DNA of 64,000 nt from Eublepharis macularius. Taxonomy: Eukaryota; Chordata; Lepidosauria; Squamata; Eublepharidae. Within the stretch, counting starts at the first letter, position 1; each line of letters opens with the position of its first letter. Where the stretch lies: NCBI RefSeq assembly GCF_028583425.1, contig NC_072801.1, forward strand, positions 66,665,766 to 66,729,765, written 5' to 3'. Both the position numbers and the translations under genes were made by a program. Positions 45,242 through 55,499 of this stretch are shown here, one piece after another. The notes under the pieces are model-generated. The model was not told the origin of the DNA. It did no database searches and saw nothing but the letters and a program-made list of their open reading frames with translations.

Positions 45242-45600
45242 GTATTAATTTTATTCTTTTATTTTTATTTTTTAATTAAATTTATAGTCCACTCTCCCTG
45301 CAAGCAAGCTCAGAGTGGATCACATCAGTTTAAAAGACGGCAAATAAAACAGATAAAATCAGTAGCATAAAAAACAGATACAATTTACAAATTTATCCTC
45401 AGCAGTGCACACTGCAGTCCCATATACAACCATTCCAGGCCCACAGGGGCCATTGACAATCAGCAGATGAAACAACAACAACCAGGAAGGGGGCATGTCC
45501 CGCCTTCTGGTAGGAGGCCAACTTAGAGGCCCACTTGCCTCAACCTCCAAAGGCCTGGCGGAATATCTGCGTTTTGCAGGCCTGGTAGAATGATAATAAA
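45242..45600 (-). mobile_element. Interspersed retroelement-like repeat, copy 3, truncated
   Basis: Same order as 26703-27215 but cut at 45601, where another element begins. Confidence 0.55.
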
Positions 45601-45601
45601 T

Positions 45602-46312
45602 AGGAGTGTGCACCCGAAAAATATGCAGACTTTGGGTAAACTGGAAGTGGGGAAAAGCTTCGGAAAAAGCCCCAAAATCCGAAATGGCATGCCGCTTCGG
45701 ATTCCAGTTTCTAAGTCGCTTTGGTATGCTCCGGAAAGATTCGGAGCATACTGAAGTGACGGGGAGGGGGAGGGGGGAGGCCCACCACCACCCTTAAACT
45801 CCCTCCCCCTCCTTTAAACCCCACCCCCACGCCCCCACCCCACTTACCTGGTCAGGCAGAAGGCTGGAACAGCCCAACACTGAGCTGGCCAAGTGGCCAG
45901 TGGGGAAGGCCTTCCCTGCCACGCAGCCACAACTGGCATGGCTAGCCGGCAGAGAGGGCCTTCCCTGCCATCATCACTGTGCAGCCGCGGCCAACAGGGC
46001 TGGTTGGCAGAGAGGGCCTTACCTGCTGCTGTCACTGCACAGTTGTGGCTGGCGCAGCTTGCTGGCAAAGAGGGCCACTTCCGCCGCTGCCAGAGGCCAT
46101 TGGGCAGGAGGAAGGCTGCCTCCTGCCACTGCCAGCGGTAATCGGTGGTGGGGATAAGTGAGAGTGGGTGGTGGTGGTGGGGTAAGGGTGGGAAATGGGT
46201 ACGTTTAAAGGGCCCTGTCGCTTGTGAAAGGGCCCTTTAAACTTAATCCCTGGAGGCCCTGAAGCTTCCTGAAGCATTACGAATGCTTCGGGAAGCTTTG
46301 CTTCGGGATTAC
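45602..46312. mobile_element. hAT-related element with one terminus, GC-rich
   Basis: It begins TAGGAGTGTGCACCCGAAAA, resembling the foldback hAT terminus at 17254 (TAGGGGTGTGC). The right side has CTTCGGGAAGCTTTGCTTCGGG but no matching terminal repeat. Beyond it, sequence resumes at the block A equivalent of 27311, with about 250 bp of block missing, so the right end was probably lost with it. Confidence 0.55.
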
Positions 46313-47144
46313 TTTGTTCTAGCCCTGGAGTCCTTATCAGTTAAGAGCCAATGGGAAAGATGCCATTTCTCACCCAAGACTCATGGAGAATGGCATAAAA
46401 GTACTAATGGCCACTATGAACTGTACCATGAAGTGTTTATCTTGTAGTCATAGTTGGATGGCTTAGAAAAGATGGACCATTCAAAGACTTGCCAGGATAC
46501 TCACCATAGAGGACAAGTTCCCAAAGCAAGCCTCCATCTTCCACAGATGCTTGAAGCAGCAGTGAGCAAAAGGCTCCCACCTGGCAACCCAAACTATGTA
46601 TTTTTTAAAAAAATTTAATGCTATACTTTAGTTCAGTTGCTGTCTTCAAATCGTTGCTTCCCACCCCCCAATGTCCATGTCAGCAGAGAAAACAGACATG
46701 GGTGCAGAGAAGCCTTCGAGTGTGTGGGTCAGCGAGCAGTACCTGAGAGCTCAACCTACCACCCTGCGAATGAGCCCCTCCACCAGAGACCGGACTCCGT
46801 GCTCCTCTCAGAGGTTTTACCTCTACACTGATGTCCACAATTATTGCACAGACGCTTCCACATTTCTCCTGAAATGTCGCTTTAAGAAATAGATCTGACA
46901 ACAAACAGGAAAAACAGGAGTCTCGAAATCTTGGGTTCCTCCCTCCCACCCCTATGCCCCAGTGGTGGTTTTTCTAAGTACAGGGACGTATTCACGAGGG
47001 GTAATTTGAGTAATTTTCTCTAGACCCCCCCCTCACACACACACACACACACAAAACCTCTTTGCACCATTCTTTTGCATCCCATATGTGGCAACTGACT
47101 GGATGTTCCTCCTTTTTGATCCTGCCCCTGAACCAACTGAGGCC

Positions 47145-47246
47145 TATATAAGAATGCAGGGAGCAGGTTGAGGGAGAGACTTGGGCCTGTGGAATCCATC
47201 TCTCAGCACCTGCAACTTTCCATCACTCAGAGGGGACCAAACTTGG
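47145..47246 (+). promoter_or_regulatory. TATA box and non-coding exon 1 of ribonuclease gene 3
   Basis: TATATAAG at 47145-47152 is a near-consensus TATA box. Exon 1 is about 47172-47246, contains no ATG and ends at a strong donor (TTGG then GTAAGC, GT at 47247-47248). The intron would be about 1.58 kb, to AG at 48821-48822. The matching block A region differs by a few bases and lacks the ACCTGC stretch near 47209. Confidence 0.68.
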
Positions 47247-47492
47247 GTAAGCCAGAGGAAGCCATGACCGGGGCTTGACTTCTCTCTTGTGTGAGCCTGC
47301 TTCAAAGGGTGACAGTTGTAGGATAATAATAACACACTTTGTAAACTGCTCTGACAGGGTGTTGTCTTGAAGGGCAGTATATAAAGTGATTGTCGTTGTT
47401 GTATTGTTGAAGGCTTTCACGGCCGGAGAACGATGGTTGTGGTGGGTTTTCCGGGCTGTATTGCCGTGGTCTTGGCATTGTAGTTCCTGACG

Positions 47493-47523
47493 TTTCGCCA
47501 GCAGCTGTGGCTGGCATCTTCAG
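47493..47523 (-). ncRNA. Hammerhead-like ribozyme core, minus strand
   Basis: Inverse copy of the motif at 47608-47638: CTGAAGA, a 6-bp GCCAGC/GCTGGC stem, then GAAAC and GTC. It has the same caveat of one extra base before the stem. Confidence 0.4.
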
Positions 47524-47607
47524 AGGTGTAGCACCAAAAGATAGAGATCTCTCAGTGTCAACTGAGAGGGTGACACTGAGAGATCTCTGTCTTTTGGTGC
47601 TACACCT

Positions 47608-47638
47608 CTGAAGATGCCAGCCACAGCTGCTGGCGAAA
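47608..47638 (+). ncRNA. Hammerhead-like ribozyme core
   Basis: CTGAAGA (47608-47614), a stem of GCCAGC (47616-47621) with GCTGGC (47629-47634), then GAAA (47635-47638) and CGTC at the expected cleavage site. CCT before the core can pair with AGG after GTC as a short stem I. One unpaired T lies between the core and stem II, which departs from the textbook fold. PLEs are known to carry hammerhead motifs; activity here is unproven. Confidence 0.45.
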
Positions 47639-48841
47639 CGTCAGGAACTACAATGCCAAGACCACGGCAATACAGCCCGGAAAACCCACAACAACCATGA
47701 TTGTGATTGTGATTGTGATTCAGAGGCCCTGAAAGGAATCTGCCATCATCGATTCGTGACTAATAGCTGTTGGTAGATTTCGTCCCTATAGAACTCTGTG
47801 GCCACCACCATCCTGTAGGTTTAGAGCCTCCACCCTCCCTTCTTTCCCTCCCTCCCTCCCTTCTCGTGCCCTGGCCCTGGCGCCCCTGAGATTGCCACTT
47901 GGTGCTCCCCCATATAAATAAAGGGTTGCCATTCACTACAATAAATTAAGCAACCCAGTTCAGAACAACTGAGGCCGTACTGTGGCTGTGTAATTGGATC
48001 ATTTAAATAGTGTTTGATACTTGAATCGTTTGGTATCATTTAAAAACCAACAGGCATACAATTGTATTTAGAGTTTGACAGCTCCTGTTAATTATGGTGC
48101 TATCTGGAAATTGATAGGTTTGTGTCCTGTGATAACCATCGTCTGATATTCAATGGGCAACAGTCTGATGTTTGAGTGCAGAGGTCCTCAGCCAGCTAAA
48201 GATTGGTCTCCCTGGAGATGGAAAACCAAGATCTGGACTTTCCATTCCAGGTGGCGGGGCAGGGGCTCACATGGCCAAATGCTTGTGCCCACAAAACTGG
48301 AGTGGGGAGAAGGCATCTGGCCTAGCCTTCTCATTGGTATTTAGCTTTCTGTGTAAAAGGCTTCTGTATGTGTGAAGGAGCGCTGACTCCTCCTGCAGTC
48401 TGAAGTGGTATCGTCCACATACAGGTTTATCACTTCCATGAGCTGTAGACCTTTATGTTATGTACTACTTTATGTTGTGGAATGGGGTGTCATTTCTTCG
48501 ATTGGAAAAGAGAGAAAACCCAGTGCATGTAGCAAAGTAGCATACTTGAGGGAAAGATGCAGCCGGGCCAGCCATGCTTAGTCTTATGCAAAGAAATTTT
48601 TAATGTGTCTATATATTCAAAATATTTGGCAATCATGCGTATAACCGCTACGGTGGTCTGAAGTGGTACAATCCAGAGTCCCACTTTCTCCTGCAACATG
48701 GGAAGAAATACTTTTATTTTTAAATAATAAACTCAAATGAAGAAAAGACCAAATAACATCACCCTCAATACAGAAAAATAGCTTTCATGTTCTATTTCTT
48801 CCTCCCCTTATTTCCTCCATAGCCTCCATTATCCCACCAGG

Positions 48842-49279
48842 ATGTCCTCCAAGGTCTCCTGCTGGCTGCTGCTGCGTTTGGCCATCCTCCTCGCAGCCTT
48901 TCTGGTACAGTCCGGCGAAGGGGCCACCTACCGGGATTTCGCTAGGCAGCACATCGATCATCCGAAAACCAATGCCCCCAATCCCAACGCCTACTGCAAC
49001 CGCATGATGCAGCGGAGGGGCATGACAAGAGGAAGATGCAAAGCCTTCAACACATTCATCAACGCCCCGCCACGCAACATTCAGCATATCTGCCGTGGTG
49101 GAGGGAACCGGGTGAATCCTCGTCAGAACCTTTACGACAGCCGAAGGTCTTTCCCTCTCGTTAACTGCCGCAACATAGGTCGTTATCCTAATTGCCGGTA
49201 CACTGGCATGCAAGCGAACCGGCGAGTTCGTGTGGCCTGCGTCCGCCGCCTGCCTGTTCACCTTGAAAGAGTCCTGTAG
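48842..49279 (+). CDS. Cationic secreted ribonuclease, RNase A superfamily (gene 3)
   Basis: A 145-residue paralog of gene 2 with the same signal peptide, the same triad (His37, Lys67, His140) and the same six cysteines (52, 66, 84, 109, 118, 133). It differs from gene 2 only at Q90R, R95Q, Q119R, V121T and R123M. These come from six of the nine base changes, all between coding bases 268 and 369; the first 267 bases are identical. The start lies 19 bases after acceptor AG at 48821-48822, with A at -3. Exon 1 and the TATA box are at 47145-47246. It should be secreted and RNA-cleaving. Net basic charge is about the same as gene 2. Confidence 0.95.
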   Translation: MSSKVSCWLLLRLAILLAAFLVQSGEGATYRDFARQHIDHPKTNAPNPNAYCNRMMQRRGMTRGRCKAFNTFINAPPRNIQHICRGGGNRVNPRQNLYDSRRSFPLVNCRNIGRYPNCRYTGMQANRRVRVACVRRLPVHLERVL

Positions 49280-51120
49280 GGCAAATTCACAGTCTACACA
49301 CAGGAAGCCAGGAGTCGAATGAAATATTGAAATGGCGGCCATCTTGTTCTGCTTTGCTTAATGCTTTCTCAGCAATGGGTCTCTCGGGCATATTCACAGT
49401 ACAAACCAAAATTCATTTAGCAGGTGTCCGTTGTCCTCAGGGAATCCAGAGAGACCTTCTACGGAGAAGAGCTTAAAGATCTCTTTTGCAGGACGCTCAA
49501 TGCTGTCATCAAACTAGAAACCCAGGATTCTTTGGGGAAGCTATAACAGTTGAGGAAAAGGCTTAAAATCACCTGGGTGGACAGAGGCTGAAAAACCTGG
49601 TTCACACATTCGCATTCAGCAGTGGATGAAAATAAAAACAAGTAATGATTTTGCATGTTATGAATGAGATGTTATCACAACAGAGAAACCCAACAGGAAA
49701 CTTAACTTTACTATAACATTGTTCAAGGGTGTCAGTCATTGGAGACCTAGTTCACACATGCTAATGCACCTCTCAGTTAGGGTTGCCAACTGCCAGGGAA
49801 GCCCGGAGATCTCCCAGAATTACAACTGATCTCCAGGTGACAGAGATCAGTTCTCCTGGAGTAAACAACTACTTGATTGTATGGCATTATACTCTGTTAA
49901 GATTCGCCTCTCCACCTCAAATCCTCTCCTCCCAAGGTTCCATTGCCACATTTCCGGGAATTTTCCGGACTAGAGTTGGTGCCCTTACTTCCATTGATCC
50001 AAGCGAGGCTTTGATTTATAAATATAAGTAGCTGCAACTCTCCTGATGTTGTTTTCTCCTGCCCTCCTGTGTTCATTGCTTGGTATTACACCCCTTCCCT
50101 TCTGTTGTCCCTACAAGTACTCGTCCCCCAAATCTTAGTCCCCATAATATGGAGAAACCTCTGTATCAGGATGAAGAGCATGTGCTGGTGGCTTGCTTTT
50201 TTCTTCCTCAATCAAATAAATTCTTGCAAATGCAAAAACAATGTGTGTGTGTGTGTGTGGCGCTGCAGGGCTCATGTCTGCCTTCAAAACAGGGTCATAA
50301 CCGGCCTCCCTTGCTGGGAGGGGCAGCTATACTTGAAAAGACCAGAGAATCATATTAAACATAAGAGGTTTTTTAAAACATTCTTTTACCTTTTTTTTCT
50401 CACTTTCAAAACTCACAACCTTTGAGAATTTTCTAAGCACAATTGTGCTGTTCAGGTGGGTGAAGTTAGGTGGCCACTGTTTGGGGGGGGGTGTTAGCGG
50501 ACCAAACAGAAGCTCAAAAATCCAAACATATCCATGAACTGTTAGAGTCAGAATCATCAATTGTCTAAGAATGGATTTTTTTTTTAACATTGAAAACCTT
50601 CCAAAACGAATAGTGCAATCCAGGGCTTTTTTGGGGGGGGAAAGAGGTGGTAGAACTCAGTGGGTTGCCCTCGGAGAAAACGGTCACATGGTCGGTGGCC
50701 CCGCCCCCTGATCTCCAAACAGAGCGGCGCGGAGGGCAGTCTAAACTCCCCTCTGTCTGGAGATCAGGGGGCGGAGCCACTGGCCATGTGACCATTTTCA
50801 AGACATTCCGGAACTCCGTCCCACTGTGTTCCAGCTGAAAAAAGCCCTGGTGCAATCCTAAGCAAAGTTATTCCATTCCATTGATTTCAATGAAGAAACC
50901 TCTGCTTAGGATTGCATTGTAAATCAGAACATAAGTAGTGCCTGCTGGATCAAAACAGAGGTCCATGTAGTCCAGCACATGGTTTCACAAAGCAATCAAC
51001 CAGTTGTCCTGGAGAGTCAACAAACAGAGCATAGAGGCAAAGGGCTTTCCCTGATTTTTACTCCTAGCATTGGGTTTTAGAGGTTTGCTTACCCTGTGTA
51101 GGGAGGTTCCCTTTAGTCAC
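49280..51120 (+). repeat. 3' flank of gene 3 and downstream block
   Basis: 49280-49776 matches the 3' flank of gene 2. A hAT-type MITE (TAGGGTTGCCAAC) starts at 49778 and runs to about 49989. From about 50030 the sequence matches 34130 onward, so about 2 kb present beyond gene 2 is missing here. 50495-50590 matches 23460-23560. A short inverted repeat at about 50690-50790 (CCCCCTGATCTCCA with its inverse) and a GT run at 50241-50260 are also seen. Confidence 0.65.
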
Positions 51121-51129
51121 CATGGCTTA

Positions 51130-51331
51130 GAGCCAAGCCACAAGTGACGCCTGACACAGGTTGGACACTCGTCAGCTTCCCTCAAGTTTTGATGGGAAAT
51201 GTAGGCGTCCTTGTTTTACAGCTTGGCTCTCCATTACAGCTGCAAGACCAGGATGCCTACATTTCCCATCAAAACTTGAGGGAAGCTGACGAGTGTCCAA
51301 CCTGTGTCAGGCGTCACTTGTGGCTTGGCTC
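51130..51331. mobile_element. Palindromic MITE, Harbinger-like (GAGCCAAGCC ends)
   Basis: GAGCCAAGCCACAAGTGACG to its inverse; the interior TTTTGATGGGAAATGTAGGC is also inverted. Flanks TTA and TAA. The paralogous sites near 23815 and 42755 (GGTTAGTA) are empty. Confidence 0.8.
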
Positions 51332-51413
51332 TAAAAGCTATGAATGGACCTCTCCTCCACGAATCTGTCTACACCCCCCCCCCCTTAAAGCCATCTGTGC
51401 TTGTGGCCATCAC

Positions 51414-52555
51414 TATCTAGAGCTGCCAACTGTGGACTGGAAAATTCCTGGAGATTTGGGGGTGGTACTTGAGACGGCAAAGTTTGGGGGTAGGAATGAG
51501 CTCAAGGGAAATAATGCCTCCCAAACAACCATTTTCTCCAGGGGAACTGATCTCTGTCATAGGTGCTGTCTGCATGGCACACTTTAAGCCAGCGATGCTG
51601 AGCATTCACACCGATCAGTGCTGAAATGGCTTGGGGTCCCATGATTCTGCACTGCACAAACTCAAAGTGATTTGGTGGCTGCTGACAAGTTGAGATGGGT
51701 CTGTTTGGAGTCACATTTTGTGGGGGCTGGAGCTGCCTTCTAACATTGCAACGTTGGAAGCCGTCCCCCACTCTGTATTTGCTGGTTGGACTGTCCCAGG
51801 TCCACTGGAGAGGCAATTGGTGGTGGAGTTCTGAGGAAAACATGTACTTTTCCTACTTGTTCCACTCTCATTTATTTTTTTAAAAAATGCCAAGCCGGGA
51901 AAGGGTTAAAATGCTGCTGCTTCATTCCCTCCTGGCAGCTTCCCTGCCACTTTGTGCAAGATGCTTTTTTTTTCTCTTTAGCAAAGCCTGCAACATGCCT
52001 GGGAGTGAGGGGAAAGCAGCCACTTTCTTGGCTTTTAAAACCAGCAGGGAATAAGCAGCAACATTTCTGGCTTTGAAAAAAAGAGAGAGTGTGTGTGCAT
52101 ACCTGGGAGGGAGGAAGCCAACAGAGAAGCAGCCTTATGACCCTTATCTCACTTTACTGATTAAAATGGCAGAAAATGAGTTCAGAGAGCTGAGAAGGGT
52201 GGGAGTAGTTACCAGCGAACAGACCAATCAGCTCCCGTTGAAAGGAAGGGGGGAAGAGAAGCAGAACGGGAGTTTTTGATTCTTCATGGACGGAACGTGC
52301 ATCAGCAGCAACTGGGCAGCAGCTTTAAAAAAAATCACAGGATGTGTGCAGGGGGGAAAAAACGGGGGAACGACGGACAAAAACTATTTCTGCCTCCTGT
52401 GATTCCCTTGCAGGTGCAGAACCTGGGAGAAACTGGGAAGCAGAATAGATTCTGAAACGCTGTAAAGTGACCATGCAGAAAACAGTCTGGCAAGTCAGTT
52501 GTAATTCTGGCAGAGCTCTCCAGGACCCCCCTAGAGAGTGGCAGCCCTATCATTA
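51414..52555. mobile_element. hAT-type MITE split by a 0.93-kb element
   Basis: The left half is 51414-51557 (AGAGCTGCCAACTGTGG to GGGGAACTGATCTCTGT) and the right half 52488-52555 (GTCAGTTGTAATTCTGG to TGGCAGCCCTA). Joined in order they follow the family consensus. The insert at about 51560-52487 has imperfect inverted ends (TGCTGTCTGCATGG and CCATGCAGAAAACA) and no recognisable gene. Confidence 0.65.
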
Positions 52556-53640
52556 TTACCTCCCCTGGCAGTTAATTCCACAGTTGAATGACTGGTTGAG
52601 TAATGAAGTAAAAGAAGTTAAATAGAACAGCTTTTAGTTATCCTCAAACCCTGCAATGATCCACAAAATTCATTCATGCTGACCAGGGATTTTTTTTTCA
52701 TAATCTCTGAAGCATCAAGGGAACAGTGATCTAGGGGAAAAGCTATTCTGACACAGAGGAAGTGTCCCCAACCATGTGCCTATGGGCACCACGGTGCCCA
52801 CCAATACCTTTCCTGGTGCCTGCCAAGTGTTTTTAGAAAGTGGGTGTGGCCAGGTGGGACTTTTGTCCAGTTGGGCTTCTCATTGGCCACTGCTGATCGG
52901 ACTGGCTGTGATTCTTTTAAAGTTGCTTCAGCAGCAGCTGCCACCACTGCACAAAGGTCTTCCCTGCATCAAGGAAGGTAAGCTGTGTTTAGACAAGACC
53001 ACGTCTTTAAAGAATATGCTCATTTAAAAAGGTTTCCTGTTAAGCAGAGCGTCTGCCTGAAATGCTGAAAAGTTACTATTAAAGTTATGCATGAACTCAC
53101 TCCCTGTGGGCTGCCTCTTTTGGCAACCATTTTGTGGTTGGCTTCGCCTAAGGTCGCCAACCCCCTTACCTAAAAAGCGAGGGAGAGGTTGCTAGGCAGG
53201 TAGGGCGCCTTAATCAAGTTTCCTCATTTTCACTATGTTTGGGGCCGATTTGGCCCCACTGAGACCCAGTAGCTTCTGGTTTTTAACCAGAACTGTGTCA
53301 TCAGGGCCTCCAGAACGCATATGACGCCATTTTGCTCTGTGCTGTGATGGTTCCTGGATGGCCTTCCCCCCCACCCCCAGCCAGCGAGGTGAGTGGAGGC
53401 AGAGGAAAAGACAGGGGCAGGGGAGCCTCCATGGATTCACCTCCTACAGCAGACATTTTGCAGTTGTTCACACACACCACCCTGTGTTGGAATTCAAATA
53501 GTGCCCACAGGCTCCAAAAGGTTGGGAATCTATGTTCCAAGATTTTTAAGCAAGATTTCAATGGGATGTGGGAGAATTTTGAACTGCTGCTGTTTTATTG
53601 TTGTTCGTGTTATTTATTTTGTAAACTTAATTTGTATTGG
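52556..53640. other. No recognisable feature
   Basis: Short open frames without domains. A stretch at about 52748-52810 (GTGCCTATGGGCACCACGGTGCCCACC) resembles the start of a known type of hAT MITE, but I cannot find its other end. Confidence 0.3.
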
Positions 53641-53644
53641 AAAA

Positions 53645-53850
53645 GAGCAATAGTCCAGTAGCACCTATAAGACTAGCAAAATTAGTAGTACGGTATGAGC
53701 TTTCATGAGACACACATTACTTCTTCACTGAGCTCTGGCTCACAAAAGCTCATGCCCGACCACACATTTTGTTAGTCTTTTAGGTGCTACTGGACTCTTG
53801 CTCTTTTCCACTGCTACAGACAGACTAACATGGCTACCCATCTTGATTTG
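53645..53850. mobile_element. Penelope-like element fragment, inverted pair
   Basis: AGTCCAGTAGCACCTATAAGAC near 53655 and its inverse TAGGTGCTACTGGACTCTTG near 53780, then CAGACTAACATGGCTACCC. It is close to the 7183-7560 type. Confidence 0.6.
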
Positions 53851-53892
53851 TATTATTTTAGTTAAATTAGCTGTATTTGATGTTTTATTTGT

Positions 53893-54093
53893 GCCTGGAT
53901 AGCCCAGGAGTGCCCGATCTCATCAGATCTCAAATGTAAGCAGGGTCAGCCTTGATGAGTAATTGGATGGGAGACCTGCAATGAAGACCAGGGCTGCAGA
54001 GAGAGGCAGTGGCAAACCACCTTACTTAGTCTCTTGCCATGAAAACCCCACCAGGAGGCACCATAAATCAGCTAGGACTTGAGGGCAGGAGGT
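53893..54093 (+). mobile_element. 5S rRNA-derived SINE
   Basis: The 5' part copies 5S rRNA: GCCCGATCTCATCAGATCTC, AAGCAGGGTCAGCC and TTGGATGGGAGACC in the right order, including the internal polymerase III promoter region. A tail (GGCAGTGGCAAACCACC, GAAAACCCCACCAGGAGGC, CAGCTAGGACTTGAGGGCA) unrelated to rRNA follows. 5S-derived SINEs are known in squamates. Confidence 0.82.
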
Positions 54094-54099
54094 CATTTT

Positions 54100-55234
54100 T
54101 AAAGTCCATTGAGTGCTTTTTACACAGAAGGATTTAATATAAATCTTATGAATGAACAAACTGAAAATGATCTACTGGCTGCATTTCTGCCCATTCACCA
54201 GAGAAGGGTCACTGGCTCACTGTCCATTGATTTGTTCAGCCACAGCAATGAACCAAGCCTAAAAGGGGTTTGCAACCCATCTCTTAATTTAGTTTTTATT
54301 GATCTTATGTCAGGTATACTTCACCTTTCTCACTGAGACTCAAGGCAGATTACACCGTGTGAATCAATGCCATTTCAAAGGGAACGTGCTCATATGCAGA
54401 GTAGGGCTGTCAATCCCTCAGCCACTGCCCTCCCACTTCCACTCACCTGGCAGCCGGGGCAGGGGGAGGATTCTGAGGGAGGCACATGTGCAAAGCATGT
54501 ACACGCTTCCACACTGGACCTTAAAATGGCATCATTTTCCAGCATGACCCAGAAGCTACGGTTCATGCTGGTGGGAGGGGGACAAGCAATTCACTAAAAA
54601 TTACCCTGAACACTAAGCTTGGGGGCAATTTTTAGTGAATCAATTCCCCAGCATGACCTGTAGCTTCCATGGCATGCCAGAAGGGTATGATAGCAAATGC
54701 GCATTTCACACATGCAGGAGTTAAGTTCCTGCTGCCCCCCCGCCTCCCCCCCTGCCTTCTGGTTTGGTCCTGGGGGACCTGTAACCCCTACTACATGAAC
54801 TTCCAGCAGCCACCAGGGCTTGGGCTTCCGGCCACCCCCATGCTGTAGGAACCAGTAGGGCAAAAAACCCAACACACCACAAGGTATGTGCCAAAACTTC
54901 ACAGGAACTTAAGATCACCTTTGAGCAAAAAGGAAAAGTAAGGGAAAAGGGAAAAGGCCACCCCATCAGTAGGAAACAGGTTGGGACAGGAGCAAGGGCT
55001 AAGAAGAGGGGCAGTGAAGACTCTGTGGTGATCACATGTGAGGCGTGCATGCCATATTTCCTTGCCAAAAAAAATCACAGATTCCATCTGCAACCAGTGT
55101 AAACTGGTTGGTCTGTTAGAAGAGGGACTCGAATTGCAAATCTCAATGCTTTGCTTCATTAGAGAAGAAGAATTCTTCAATAGGACACCGGGGGGGGGGG
55201 TGCAATGAGATGAAGAGTGAGAGGACACTGTCAA
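54100..55234. other. No gene seen; possible diverged hAT-type MITE
   Basis: GTAGGGCTGTCAATCCCTCAG at 54402 resembles the MITE terminus, and a short inverted pair around 54590-54640 (CAATTCACTAAAAATT with AATTTTTAGTGAATCAATT) can form a hairpin. No coding evidence. Confidence 0.35.
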
Positions 55235-55497
55235 GGATAATAATAACAACAACAATATTCAATTTATGTACCGCCCTTCAGGATGACTTAACACCCACTC
55301 AGAGCGGTTTACAAAGTATGTTACTATTATCCCCCCAACAAAACACCCTGTGAGGTGGGTGGGGCTAAGAGAGAGCTCCAGAGAACCGTGACTAGCCCAA
55401 GGTCACCCAGCTGGCTTCAAGTGGAGGAGTGGGGAATCAATCCCGGTTCTCCAGATTAGAATCCTGCTGCTCTTAACCTCTACACCAAACTGAGATG
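55235..55497 (-). mobile_element. tRNA-derived SINE
   Basis: Minus-strand copy: (ATT/AAC)n tail on the left, ACCGCCCTTCAGGATGACTT, CCAAGGTCACCCAGCTGGC, GGGGAATCAATCCCGG (B box) and the A-box end CTCTACACCAAACTGA. Confidence 0.85.
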
Positions 55498-55499
55498 AG

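Larger units (their letters stand above)
47396..47700. mobile_element. Inverted Penelope-like repeat (GGCCGGAGAACGATGG family)
   Basis: Two arms (47400-47545 and 47560-47700) are inverse copies: GTATTGCCGTGGTCTTGGCA with TGCCAAGACCACGGCAATAC, and CAGCAGCTGTGGCTGGCATC with its inverse. The head-to-head arrangement and the hammerhead-like core in both arms suggest a PLE-derived non-autonomous element. It lies in the predicted intron of gene 3 and is absent from block A. Confidence 0.65.
43465..48841 (+). repeat. Duplicated upstream block B (leads into ribonuclease gene 3)
   Basis: Closest paralog of block A; the last 350 bases before the start codon differ at only a few positions. Relative to block A it has lost about 250 bp at 46310, part of the SINE at 47303 and about 1.3 kb at 48455. 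It has gained elements at 45602 and 47396. Confidence 0.8.

Noticed and set aside
53893-54000. 5S rRNA gene
   Set aside because: Only part of the 5S sequence is present, it is diverged, and a SINE tail follows.
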